Assembly (NCBI GenBank): GCA_008360975.2
Contig: CM039182.1
Span: 18,944,324 to 19,008,323 of the forward strand
Length of the DNA stretch: 64,000 bases
Reading direction: 5' to 3'
From: Lichenostomus cassidix
Taxonomy: Eukaryota; Chordata; Aves; Passeriformes; Meliphagidae
Part shown: piece by piece, positions 29,101 through 38,400 of the stretch
Layout of the letters: every line of letters starts with the position of its first letter
Position numbering within the stretch: the stretch's first letter is position 1
Translations under genes and position numbers: made by a program
Notes under the pieces: model-generated
The model's input: only the letters and a program-made list of their open reading frames with translations
What the model was told of the DNA's origin: nothing
The model's database searches: none

Positions 29101-30900
29101 AATGGTCAATGCTTGCTGTAGGGTATTAAACAAAAAATATGTAAATACACAAACAGATAAATTTCAAATCAAAGTGCTTTTTAATTGTGTTTATATATAA
29201 CACTAAAATTCTATGCTAGAAGTCCAAATGCAAAATTTGAAATGAGATATTTTATCATTATCAAAACAAGAACCTCACAACTACTTGTTTTGACACTTGC
29301 CAGTGAAATACTTGAGAAGAGCATGTCAATTTTGACATAATTTTCCAATTTCAACTAGTTTTTATTTTGAACATTTCTTGACTAAACCTATAGAATACTT
29401 GGTAGTATTAAACAGATTTCAGCTATTCTACTTTTCCAGAGTTCTAAGAGGATTTATAAAGCACAGAAGTTTCAAAATACTACATCCATCCTCCTTATAA
29501 TTTTATTTTCACCTCCTCTACCTCTTCTGAAATGTAGTCTTTTCTATTCTCTCTCTCTCTCTTCTAAATCTCACTTGACTAAAAAGAGCAGGTCTGATCC
29601 ACCTGACGTAGAGCATGGCCACAGCAGCTACTGAAATAGTGCAAGTGAGGAGGAAATAATCTCTGAAACCAGCAGGAAGGGCAAGGAGAGGCAGGATGGG
29701 GCAGAAGAGGATGGACCTAGGAACTCTGAAACCTGTTCTGCCAAAATGACATCCCTTACAGAGAGCCTTGGGGTTATATCCCAGGGGGCTGAGGCTGAAT
29801 TGCAAATGCACTGTTTTGCTTGTAAATTCAAATACAGAGCCACATTAACCCACACAGGAAAGCAGAAACATGCAGCTGGAGAACATCATGGAGCAACTAT
29901 CGCAGAAAAAGACTCATGCTGGATCCCAGTTCTCTGTGGAGGCCAAGATCATATTTTCCAATGGACTTTTGATTCAGCTGCTGACTCATAAAAGAAGAAT
30001 CTGCATAGGGATGAACACACTTTAACACTTCACCCTTCAGAAAACACTGAATTTACAATTGATGATACTCGCCTTTTACAATCAGCCTAGTAGCAACTCT
30101 TGTGAGAAGAAAAGATGCAATTATTCAGCAGAGATGCAGTTTGCAAATTATGACTGAAGGGGGAAAAAAAAGTAAGGCATGAATAGAAGAAAAAATTAAA
30201 TAAAACTCAAAGTGCTTATTACTGGGTAACCACTGCATCCTTTTCTGCTACTAAATGCAGCTGAAACTTCCAAGAGAATGTGCCCTATGACAGCAGTTAA
30301 GGAAAGCTGCAGTAAATACTATAAATGGCATTGCATCCCTGAAACATAAGCAGCCCTTTGACACAGCTCTATTACATCTGTAAAGCAAAGGAATGGAGAT
30401 CCTAGCATCAACTGTGACACAACGTATATTTGAAACACTGCCAGAGAAAGGTTAAATGGAAAGGTTTATATATTCCCTTTGCGGAACACTTCCTATTCAA
30501 GTCAAGGATTGTTCACTGAACAAAACGGCATGAGATAAGTGATTCTGCCTAAAGACCAAAAGTCACTATGAGAATATCTTTAAAAAAATTATCTGCTTAT
30601 AATGGAACATAGACAGTGTTTATATTAAAAGGTAAAAGTTCTAAACAAGTAAGAACAAAATCTGATTTTAAAAGCTTTATTTCATGAAATAAGAACACTA
30701 ACTAAAGCAGCATTTAAATTGTCCTTATCTTGTCTACAGCCACAGAAAGTGTATGTTGAAATCACATTAAAGTCACATATATCATTGAGAAATGAGAGAC
30801 AGAGGCCTCAAGCTAAGACAGCACTGGAATTCATCCTTGTATTTTATATAGCTGGAGAGTTCAAGGTGAACCCCTGTGCACTTAAAGCTATCCACACAGA

Positions 30901-31400
30901 ATGATTGCAGATAGCTGGGTGAGACCCAGAAAGGTCACATTGTCTAGCCATTTGCTCCAAGGCAGGAACAGCTGCCTTTTTTGACAGACTGACATTTTGG
31001 ACATATGTTTATCTAACCTGTTTCAGTGATGAAGGCTACTGATAGATAATCTTGTCCTCTAGCCTTATCATATATATCTGCCTTACTGCAGTTTCAGTCA
31101 CTAGTTGCTGCTGAAGACAAGTTATTCCGTCCTTTGTGGAAGCCTTTTACACAGCTTAAGGTTGTTACCATGTAATCTCTCAGTTTTATTCTCTACAGCA
31201 GTGTTCTTTCCTTTTTTCTTCACACAGCAGTCCTCAGTTAGTCCATATTTTCTTAAGAGTGTGGTGCTTGAAACTGAAGAGAATATGCCAGTTGGGATCT
31301 CACCATGGTTGAGTAGAGCACATGCATCATTCTTGTGATGTCTCAGATCTATCTTCACATTAATCCTTACATTCCTCTTGATGTATCAGCCCATCAAGAT
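30901..31400 (-). mobile_element. Ancient CR1 LINE fragment
   Basis: In antisense order the plus strand shows AGACCCAGAAAGGTCACATTGTCTAGCC, CCAAGGCAGGAACAGCTGCC and, further on, GAATATGCCAGTTGGGATCTCACCATGGTTGAGTAGAG. The last matches the CR1 segment normally reading CAGATGGGGTCTCACCAGAGCAGAGTAGAG. Next comes the CATTCCTCTTGATGTATCAGCCC part. Divergence is high and the middle third is hard to align, so this is an old copy. The left boundary is fairly clear; the right one is approximate. Confidence 0.7.
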
Positions 31401-33999
31401 GCTACTTTTGAATTTGTGTGTTCAGTTCAAGCACCATGCCTGCCCCTGGCCTCAGAACCTGCTCCATTGGCCTGCTTCAGGAGGTTGGGTCAAATCCAAC
31501 TCAGAGCCACACTCCCTTTGGTTTAGGGAGATGAAGAGGTTACACAAGCTCTTTCAAGCCCAGACACTTAGCACAACTGATTGCTCAGTGCTGACAGCAA
31601 GGAGTGCTAACTGAAGCTGAGTTTATTGGTTGGATGAAAAAAATGAAAAGAGGAGAAAGCAGAGGAAGTGTTCCATGATGAGACACAGCACCCAGCACTC
31701 ACAGAAGTTACTTCAGGGCAATGCCTTATGCTCGTTTGTGAGAAGTCACAAACAAAAACAATCCCCATGTGCATTTAGCATGGCTTCTCTGCATGCTTCT
31801 CCATAGAAAGCAAACTCATAGGTTCTTCTTGTTCCTGCTGTGATTATGCAATTCTCCAGTTTAGTAAATACAGCATCTGCCAATTGCACCACATTAACAC
31901 TCCCAGCTCAGCCCTCATCAAACCTAGAAGTTGGATATAATTCCACACTGCTGGCAAGCCTGCAGCATTTCCTTCTACTGGACTATAAAATGCTGCCATC
32001 AAATTACCTTTGTTCCCTCTGTAGAGAGTCCTTGGGAGAGATTACCTTAACCACTGCTGCCTTAAATTCCTTTGGTGTTCATTTTCCTGAGGAAGCATGA
32101 ACCACACTGGGAATGCAAAATACCAGTGACCCCAGCTGTGTTCTCAGACTAAGAGACTGCAGCCTTGGTAAGTTTTGAAACTGGGGCTGCTGCAGAGATT
32201 TCTTTTTTCCAGTGCTTTTAAGGTTACAAGCAGCAGAACTTCAGACAGTCCAATGAAACCACAGTGACTTTTATAAAAAGCAGGGTCAGATGATGCTTTT
32301 ATTTTTATTCCTTTTAATATGAAATTTTTATCTCCTTTGTGGAGAAAAACCAGTAGGATTCAACAGAGCATGTCTCTTGTGTGACAGCTGTATGCCAAAT
32401 ACAGCTCTCACACAAAAAAAAAAGCAGAGCAAGTTTCCAGGCATCACTGCATAGCAGTTCTGCAGGAAACACAAGTTTCAGGTCCAAACCTCCATCTCCT
32501 GAGGTCTGTGCAGGTGTAGGGACCTGCAGCACTGCTCCACCAAAAATGTGCCAAAAAGTCCTTAGGGAAAAACACTACGGCCTGTGACTATTTTCCTCAG
32601 GGAGTCTCTCTTATTGCCTGACAGTATGCATTTCTTCATCTAACTCCTTCATGGTCTCAGGGGTCTCTTCCTTGAAAGGAAACAGCCCTCCTGAACTGAA
32701 TTTTTTAGAGGAATCTGGTATTCTGTAAAGCAGTACATGCAACAGGATTTTGCTCTAAATGGCCTCTATATGTTGCTAATAAATTGTTGACCAGAAAAAA
32801 AAAAGCTTTTCAAATTATAAAGACCTTTTCCTCATCTACTATATTTGTTTAGGTTGTAGAGAGATAGTTCCCCTGTTATTTATCATCAAGTCCAAGTTAC
32901 ATGTCAGACAAAACCTAACATCTGAGTCATGTATTTACTGGAGTTTAAGCACCTGCATGAGGATATATACTCTCAACAGGAATATTCAGAGCCAAACAAA
33001 AACACTTCTTCCCAAGGGATTTTTAAACTTTCAATGAACTATGAGTATTGATCTTACTCTATATCTGTGGAAATAAGTTTCTGTAAAACTGAATTAAAGA
33101 CCTAAGTTGACCTCATTATAGTTTTAATTTACTCACTATTTACTAGCAATATTTCAAAGCACTCTTTCAGAGGAAATGACAATGACAAAAAGCACCAAAA
33201 AAAAAAGGAAGAAGCAGTATGAAAGTCAAAGAAAAAAGATGACTGCTTTAGAGGGAATTCTTAGGGAATTCTTAGAGTGAATATGTTATATTCAAATGTC
33301 ACTAGCATTCTCTAACCCAATAGTCCCTGCTTACATATCAAGTACAGAAGAAAAAAAAAATCAACTTGAATTCAAACAGAGAAAATATACCTGATATATA
33401 TGTTGTCTAATATTGCATTTCTTTTGATACTTCTAAGATAAAAGCCAAAGGTCCTAATGTGCAGTGATGAAAGTTTGATCTCAGTTGTGGGGTTTTTGGT
33501 TTTTTCTTGTTGCTGTTGCTTTTTTAACAGAGTAAAGCTCAGGCAATATACAAAATGTTACTATTTCAGCAGCAGATAAATGCTAGATAAACACTCCTTA
33601 ATAGCAGTTTATCCTATAAAAATAATTCTACACCCTCCTCCGCCCTTTGAATGCCTGGAGACAGCAGCAGTCCGACGAATATATATTATATCAGGATTCT
33701 GGAACGTACTTTAACAGAATAAAAATTACAATAACAGCCTCCTAATTCTGATAGATGACATTTGCAAAAGAATGCAACACTTTCACGACTTTGTGGCAAC
33801 ACTTCAACAGTGAGCCCTCACTTATACAACTGCAATCCTTAATTGTTCTGTGAGCTTTCAAGAGACCATCTGCTTCGCTACACTAAACTCATGTCCTATT
33901 CAGTTCGGCTACTGTAAAACACACACAAACCTTGTGTTTAAGAACCTCCATCCTGGATTTATGGCATTTTTGCTAGCAAAAGTGAAGTTTTGCCCGGGC
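31401..33999. other. No gene recognised
   Basis: Mixed-composition non-coding DNA to the right of the old CR1. Small homopolymers and a G/T-rich stretch near 33.5 kb. GC content is slightly raised at 31.4-32.2 kb without CpG enrichment. Confidence 0.55.
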
Positions 34000-34170
34000 C
34001 CAGGGCTGGACGGACGGATGGATGGATGGATGGATGGACACTGGAAGGGAGCCTGGCCGCTTGCGGCTGCCGCTGCGCCCTCTGGCGGGGACAGCCCCGC
34101 TCGGCCAGCGCAGCCTCGCACCCGGCAGCAGAAGCCTGGGGTTTAGGAACCCCCAGGGGCCAACAGGTAA
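34000..34170. promoter_or_regulatory. Isolated GC-rich islet with a plus-strand splice-donor-like site
   Basis: A roughly 170-base GC- and CpG-rich patch is surrounded by AT-rich DNA 2 kb from the main CpG island. It starts with a GGAY tetranucleotide run and ends with AACAG|GTAAGC on the plus strand, near 34166, a good 5' splice site. This is the appearance of a small alternative promoter or a non-coding first exon transcribed rightward. It could equally be a GC-rich repeat fragment with a chance GTAAG. Open frames across it (98 and 128 codons on plus, 70 and 73 on minus) look compositional. Confidence 0.35.
34008..34039 (+). repeat. (GGAC/GGAT)n tetranucleotide repeat
   Basis: About eight tandem units are present: two GGAC, then GGAT units, ending in GGAC. 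It forms the left edge of the isolated GC islet. Confidence 0.9.
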
Positions 34171-36069
34171 GCTCCAGCATGCCTAGAAAATTATTTCACT
34201 TCAATAAGTCCCACTTGATCTTCCCCAGTAAGGTAATTCTAAGGAGCTGGCAAAAAACGCCTTTGCATTTTTTTTCCATCTCTGTTGAAACCAGAGCTTA
34301 TCCCTTTGGTAGCATCCTCAGAAATCCTCCCTGGCTCCAGCTCTGCCAGGGCTTACTGTATGTTTCCATTTCTTGATACCGTTATTCCATTCATTTTCAG
34401 TAAGTTGTTTTGTTACTGAGTATTTGGAGAAAATGTCAAAACAGCCTCCCCCTAAGAATTTGCAGCTACCTCAAACATTTACACTTGAATTCTTTAAAGT
34501 TTTTTTCTGAGCTGATCCAAAGGGATAGACTAGGTGCTAAATAAAGTAAAACTTTCAAACATCACTTTTTATTTTGACACATAGAACCTGAAGTTGAATT
34601 TATGGCTTTTCATATTTATCCTCTTCTCACTGTTCTCACTGATTAGACACACAGTCTCCCATGGCTTATTTTTTTTTTTCTTCCCAAATAGCAACAGTAT
34701 TGCAAACAAACCAAGGGGAAAAAAAGTAAATAAAACTGATTTTGAAGATGACATTTAATTATTACTGTCATGATGTAGATTTTTTAATCAAGAGCTATGG
34801 AAAAGATGTCAAAGTTATAAACATCCAGATGTCAAAACTGACTTCAGATTGCCCATCTTGCTAGTTGAAGAAAACAATTATTTTCTATAGTTTCTTCAGA
34901 ATGTATTAAATGTCAAAATAATATATGCCTGATTATAAACTCCTTCATACTTCATATCACATTCAGGAAGACATAAGACATTATGAAATGATTTATGAAT
35001 AAGCAATCCATTGGTAAACCTTCTATTTTGCACCTCCTGGTAGAGACTCTGATGACTACTACAACTTAATAGCCTAAACCAGTGATGTGTGATGTTTATT
35101 TGCCCACTGATAAATTATATTTCATTTAGTCAGCACTAGTATCTTATTGTCTGGATACCATGGCTGGAAGATAATAAACTTTGCGAGTTCAGTCCTCTAC
35201 CACACAAGATAGAAATTCTCTTATTCTAGTATCACCACCACACTTTATTTTCCCTTATAACTCACATTAACAAATACCAACATTTGCTGCCTACGGCCCT
35301 GACTGTGGCAGCATGGGGTTTGCAGCAGTACATGAAAAGTCTCCTCCTGGCTTTTCCCTTTGGCCCCAAGTGACATGTGAGCTCTGGCAACCTGCTGAGC
35401 CACCCCGTCGTTTAGCAATTCCAAAACTCAGTGGTAGGCCCCTGTCTGGGAAACTCCTGCTCTGTCTAGTGCATAATCTCACTGGACATTTACAAAAACT
35501 AGCCAGTCTCTCTTGTTCGGGTCAGTTACACAGTGACCACAAAACTTTTCCCATGTGTATCAAACCTCTAAGAAAAGGGAGAAGGGGCAGTTCTGTTGCA
35601 CCAGGGAAGGCAGTGGGCATGTTCCATTTGATAATAATCTAGCTGGTATTTCGAATACACAGGCACAGCTTTTGAAAATACCTGTAAGCCAGCAGCTGCT
35701 GCAGAAAGGTCCCCTGACACGCAAACCCCACGACTTTCCTCACTATCCGCAAATGTGCCAAGATTTCCCTTTAGCAGCTTTCCCCTCCACAGCACAGGAA
35801 TGCAGGACACAGAAGGCTTTAGCGATCAAAGGGGAACCCCATGCTGTGAGGAACAGTGGCCGAAGAGAAAGCACTACAGGTGCTGCGTGTCACGCATTAA
35901 CAGGTGTCTCCGAGACGGACTGACAACAGGACCCTGATACTTCACAAGCAAACTTAGCCAACAGAGCCTCTCGCTCCTCACGAACAGGTCCCGCAGCCCC
36001 TGCGGCTTCTTCCTTTATCTTTCTCCTACTCTCAAACGCCCAATTTCCAGGGAAGGCTGCAAGCTACTG
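34171..36069. other. Flank of the CpG island; no exon recognised
   Basis: AT-rich to about 35.28 kb, then intermediate GC (35.28-36.07 kb) rising into the island. Open frames of 109 and 122 codons on plus (35313-35642, 35555-35923) have no recognisable content. This would be the 5' end of intron 1 in the leftward gene model. Confidence 0.5.
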
Positions 36070-36545
36070 ACTTCCGCGGGGGAGGAGAGTGCCCGCTAGC
36101 TCTCCCAGGCAGGATCTGCAGGGAAACTTTGCCATCCCTCCCCGGCTCGCTGCCGGCAGAGCAGGGGGCCCCGGCGCGGGAGAGCGGGCGGGGGAGGCTG
36201 CCGGGGCGCCTTTCCCGGGGGCTCCATCCCCCCTTCCCGGCGTTAGAGCAGAGCCCCCCGCGTCTCGTACGTGGCTGGGAAGGAGGCTCTGGGGACCCCC
36301 CGAAGGGGCTGGGGAGGGCAACAGCACCGGCTCCCGGTGCTGGGAAGGAAAGTCCCGAATTCCCATCAAAATAAGAAATGAAGTAATGGAGAGCTCTTTC
36401 TGGAGAAGCTAGGGTAGAGAAGGATGAGAAGCCGGGACCCGGGCCTCCCTCGGGGGGAGGGATATACAGCCCCGAGCGGCGTTTGCTCCCTCCGGGTGCG
36501 CGGCCCGCAGAGCTCCTACCGCGGGGGGCTGCGAAGGCGGCCCGG

Positions 36546-36583
36546 CCCCCGACCCCGACCCCGGCCCGACCCCGCCCCGCCCC
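36546..36583 (-). other. G-quadruplex-forming run at the start of the putative intron 1
   Basis: The plus strand carries seven C runs (C5, C4, C4, C3, C4, C4, C4) separated by one or two bases. The sense (minus) strand therefore has seven G runs within 38 bases. This satisfies the four-runs-of-three-or-more rule several times over. It begins about 70 bases downstream of the donor at 36653, so it would be present in the nascent RNA close to the 5' splice site. Confidence 0.75.
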
Positions 36584-36645
36584 GGCCGCGCTGCCCCGGG
36601 CTCGGCGGAGCTGCCCGGGCCGGCCCCGCCCGGCAGGTACCGGCC

Positions 36646-36656
36646 TCACTCACCGC
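36646..36656 (-). other. Splice donor of first coding exon
   Basis: On the minus strand the exon end reads GCG|GTGAGTGA, matching the vertebrate 5' splice-site consensus at +1 to +6 (GTGAGT). The invariant GT is at 36653-36652. It leaves one coding base after codon 36, so the next exon must continue in phase 1. No acceptor for the following exon was identified with confidence in the 36 kb to the left, so intron 1 may run past the start of the window. Confidence 0.7.
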
Positions 36657-36762
36657 GGCTCTGCCTCGGCGTCTCCCCGCCGGCGAGCTGGCAGCGCTCG
36701 CTCAGGCACTGGAAAAGTAATAGCAATCCAGCGGCTAGTTTGCTCCTCCGCAGCCTCGCCAT
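36654..36762 (-). CDS. First coding exon (partial gene) encoding a signal-peptide-like N terminus; gene not identified
   Basis: Reading the minus strand, an ATG at 36762-36760 opens 36 codons plus one base and then meets the splice donor GCG|GTGAGT, so the exon ends in phase 1. The start has G at -3 and G at +4, a favourable Kozak context. The predicted product starts MARLRRSK, a basic n-region, followed by the hydrophobic core LAAGLLLLFQCL, then a polar stretch with SERCQLAGGE ending in QSR. This is the layout of a cleavable signal peptide, so the protein is likely secreted or a type I membrane protein. Read through the donor, the frame stops within two codons (GGT GAG TGA), which supports splicing there. 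The exon sits in the CpG island, as first exons usually do. I do not recognise the family. A frame offset by one base stays open longer (116 codons from 37000) but is Arg/Ala/Pro-rich, as random GC-rich DNA is. Confidence 0.7.
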
Positions 36763-37720
36763 AGCACGGAGCCTGCCGAGACAACTCTCCGGGTGCGGGG
36801 TGCGCGCCGCTCCTCGTCGGTGCTGGGGAAGTCCGGGGGGCGGCGGAGAGCAGCGCTAGCAGGCGCCGAGCCGCGCTGTCCTCGGAGCAGCGCTCATGCA
36901 GTGGGGCGGCACGGAGAGCCGCCGGGGCTGAAGGCGCCGGACCGGGTCTGGGGGGCGCTGGAAGGAGGGCGCGGGGGGGCTCCGTCCCCCTAACTCGCAC
37001 GGCCGCGCCGCGCTCAGTCCAGCGGCATCACCGCTAGGGAAAACAAGCCCAGCCTCGCTGCGAAGTGCCAAACTCTTCCCTCCTCGCAGCCTGCTGATAG
37101 ATTTTAGGAGAGCCACTGAGATCCTCCCTTCCTGGCTTGCCCCCACCCAGCTCCCTTCCCCCGCAGGGTGAGGCAGGGTGCCTGAGGGACGGAGCCTCTC
37201 GTCGCCGTACCGCTACCGAGCGAACCCCTCCGAGGCAAACGAGTGGGAAAACGTTCCAGCCGGAGCCAGCGGAGCGGCCCCGAGCCCGGGGGGAGCAGGA
37301 CCCGGAGGGCGGGCGGATGCGCGGCGGGAGAGGATGCGCGGGCGGCGGGGCGGCAGGCGGGGACGCACGAACAAGTTCTCTTTCGGGGCGGTCTCCGCGG
37401 CCGGCGGCGTCGGTGCGGGGCCGAGGGCAGCCGCGTGGGGCGGGCGCTTCCCCCGGCCCGCTGCGCGCCCGCGCTGCCGCCGCCGCCCCGCGCAAGAGCG
37501 GGCGGGGGGCTCGCCCGAGGCCGGGTCCGGCCGCCTCCTCGGCCTGCCCCCCGCCCCCTCCGCACGGCGCGGTGGGGCGCAGGCGCCGGGCTGCACCGAG
37601 TCGAGTCTCCGCGCTGCCGCGCTCCGCACGGCGCTCCCGGGAGGCGCTGCCCGGCCGGGCACCTGGCCCCGGCACGGCTCCCGAGCGGGGCGGGGAGCGC
37701 CGGAGCCGCTGCTGCACGGC

Positions 37721-37742
37721 GGGGATGGGGCCGGGGCCGGGG
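37721..37742 (+). other. Perfect G-quadruplex motif with GGGGCC units
   Basis: Four runs of exactly four G are separated by two-base loops (AT, CC, CC), a textbook quadruplex motif. The last part is a short GGGGCC tandem. It lies in the CpG island about 960 bases upstream of the candidate start codon, on the strand opposite the gene. Confidence 0.75.
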
Positions 37743-37989
37743 CCGCTGCACGCTGAGGGCGGGGGGAGGGCGGCACGGAGACCCCCGGGCCCCGCCGGAG
37801 CTCCGCGGGACGGGGACAGCGGGGGACAGCGCGGCCCAGCGCCGCTCGCTCGTTCAAAAGTTGCTGTGTAAACGCGCGTCAGTTTCGCGGGTGACAACTG
37901 CAATAACACCCAACACCCATAAATCCCGTTCCCTGCTACCCCTCTCCCCCCCGAATTTCCCAGTGTTTTCGGGTAAAGCAGCCTCCCTT

Positions 37990-38011
37990 CACACACACAC
38001 ACACACACACC
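37990..38011 (+). repeat. (CA)n microsatellite
   Basis: About eleven CA dinucleotides lie at the right edge of the CpG island, followed by a C-rich stretch. The opposite strand gives a spurious Cys/Val reading frame. Confidence 0.95.
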
Positions 38012-38210
38012 CCTTCACCCCTTCCCTTTTATTTTCTATTTCTCGTCACAAACCAAGGAGTTATTTATATACACTCATCACTTCAAAAGTGGAATGAGTG
38101 GGAGGCTTCTCTGCAAAAAAAAATTATCTACATGCTTGATTAAACGCGCCGTGAATAATCCCGTCCCCTACATGAATCTGTGAACAACGGCACGGAGCCA
38201 GGAGCGAGCA

Positions 38211-38400
38211 GAGGGCACATCAATCAAAGGCAGACAAGCGAAAGGGGCACCGGGGACCGGGCGGCGGCTTTTTACCAGTTCAGCAAACTGTGGTAATCAG
38301 CTGAGCAACATGTAGAGAGCCATGAATGCACCAGCCTCTCGGCACTTGCTACCAAATAATTAAATTAATTAGGACGACAATTAAATTAATCAAATAAATA
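38211..38400. promoter_or_regulatory. Candidate developmental enhancer beside the promoter (ATTA/TAAT cluster)
   Basis: At 38355-38400 there are repeated ATTA/TAAT homeodomain cores, including two copies of AATTAAATTAAT separated by a short GGACGAC spacer. Just to the left, around 38219-38228, is CATCAATCAAAG, resembling a PBX/MEIS-type ATCAATCA site overlapping a TCF/LEF-type ATCAAAG site. The block shows no repeat signature and sits within 0.5 kb of the CpG island. The function is inferred from motif density only. Confidence 0.35.

Larger units (their letters stand above)
20697..30900. other. No gene recognised
   Basis: AT-rich DNA with the small CR1 end at 21.2 kb and two low-complexity tracts. 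The longest frames (134 codons minus at 22235-22639; 145 codons minus at 23177-23614) have no domain, repeat or splice support I can see. Confidence 0.55.
36070..37870. promoter_or_regulatory. CpG-island promoter region
   Basis: About 1.8 kb has very high GC content and frequent CpG in an otherwise AT-rich window. GC-box-like GGGGCGG strings recur, densest from 37.25 to 37.80 kb. The minus-strand signal-peptide exon lies inside it near its left end, so the dense part at 36.8-37.8 kb would be the 5' UTR and core promoter for leftward transcription. I saw no convincing TATA box, which is usual for CpG-island promoters with dispersed start sites. Several overlapping long open frames on both strands here (up to 324 codons) are explained by the scarcity of AT-rich stop codons. 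A bidirectional promoter with a rightward non-coding transcript is possible but not shown by the sequence. Confidence 0.88.

Noticed and set aside
36650..37000. 116-codon minus-strand frame covering the first exon in another frame
   Set aside because: It has no hydrophobic signal or domain and crosses the consensus donor. The signal-peptide frame explains the exon better. It could at most be an overlapping upstream ORF.
37034..38008. 324-codon minus-strand open frame, with others of 192-284 codons on both strands
   Set aside because: They overlap in many frames inside the CpG island, are Ala/Arg/Gly/Pro-rich, and reflect the rarity of stop codons in GC-rich DNA. One runs into a CA microsatellite.
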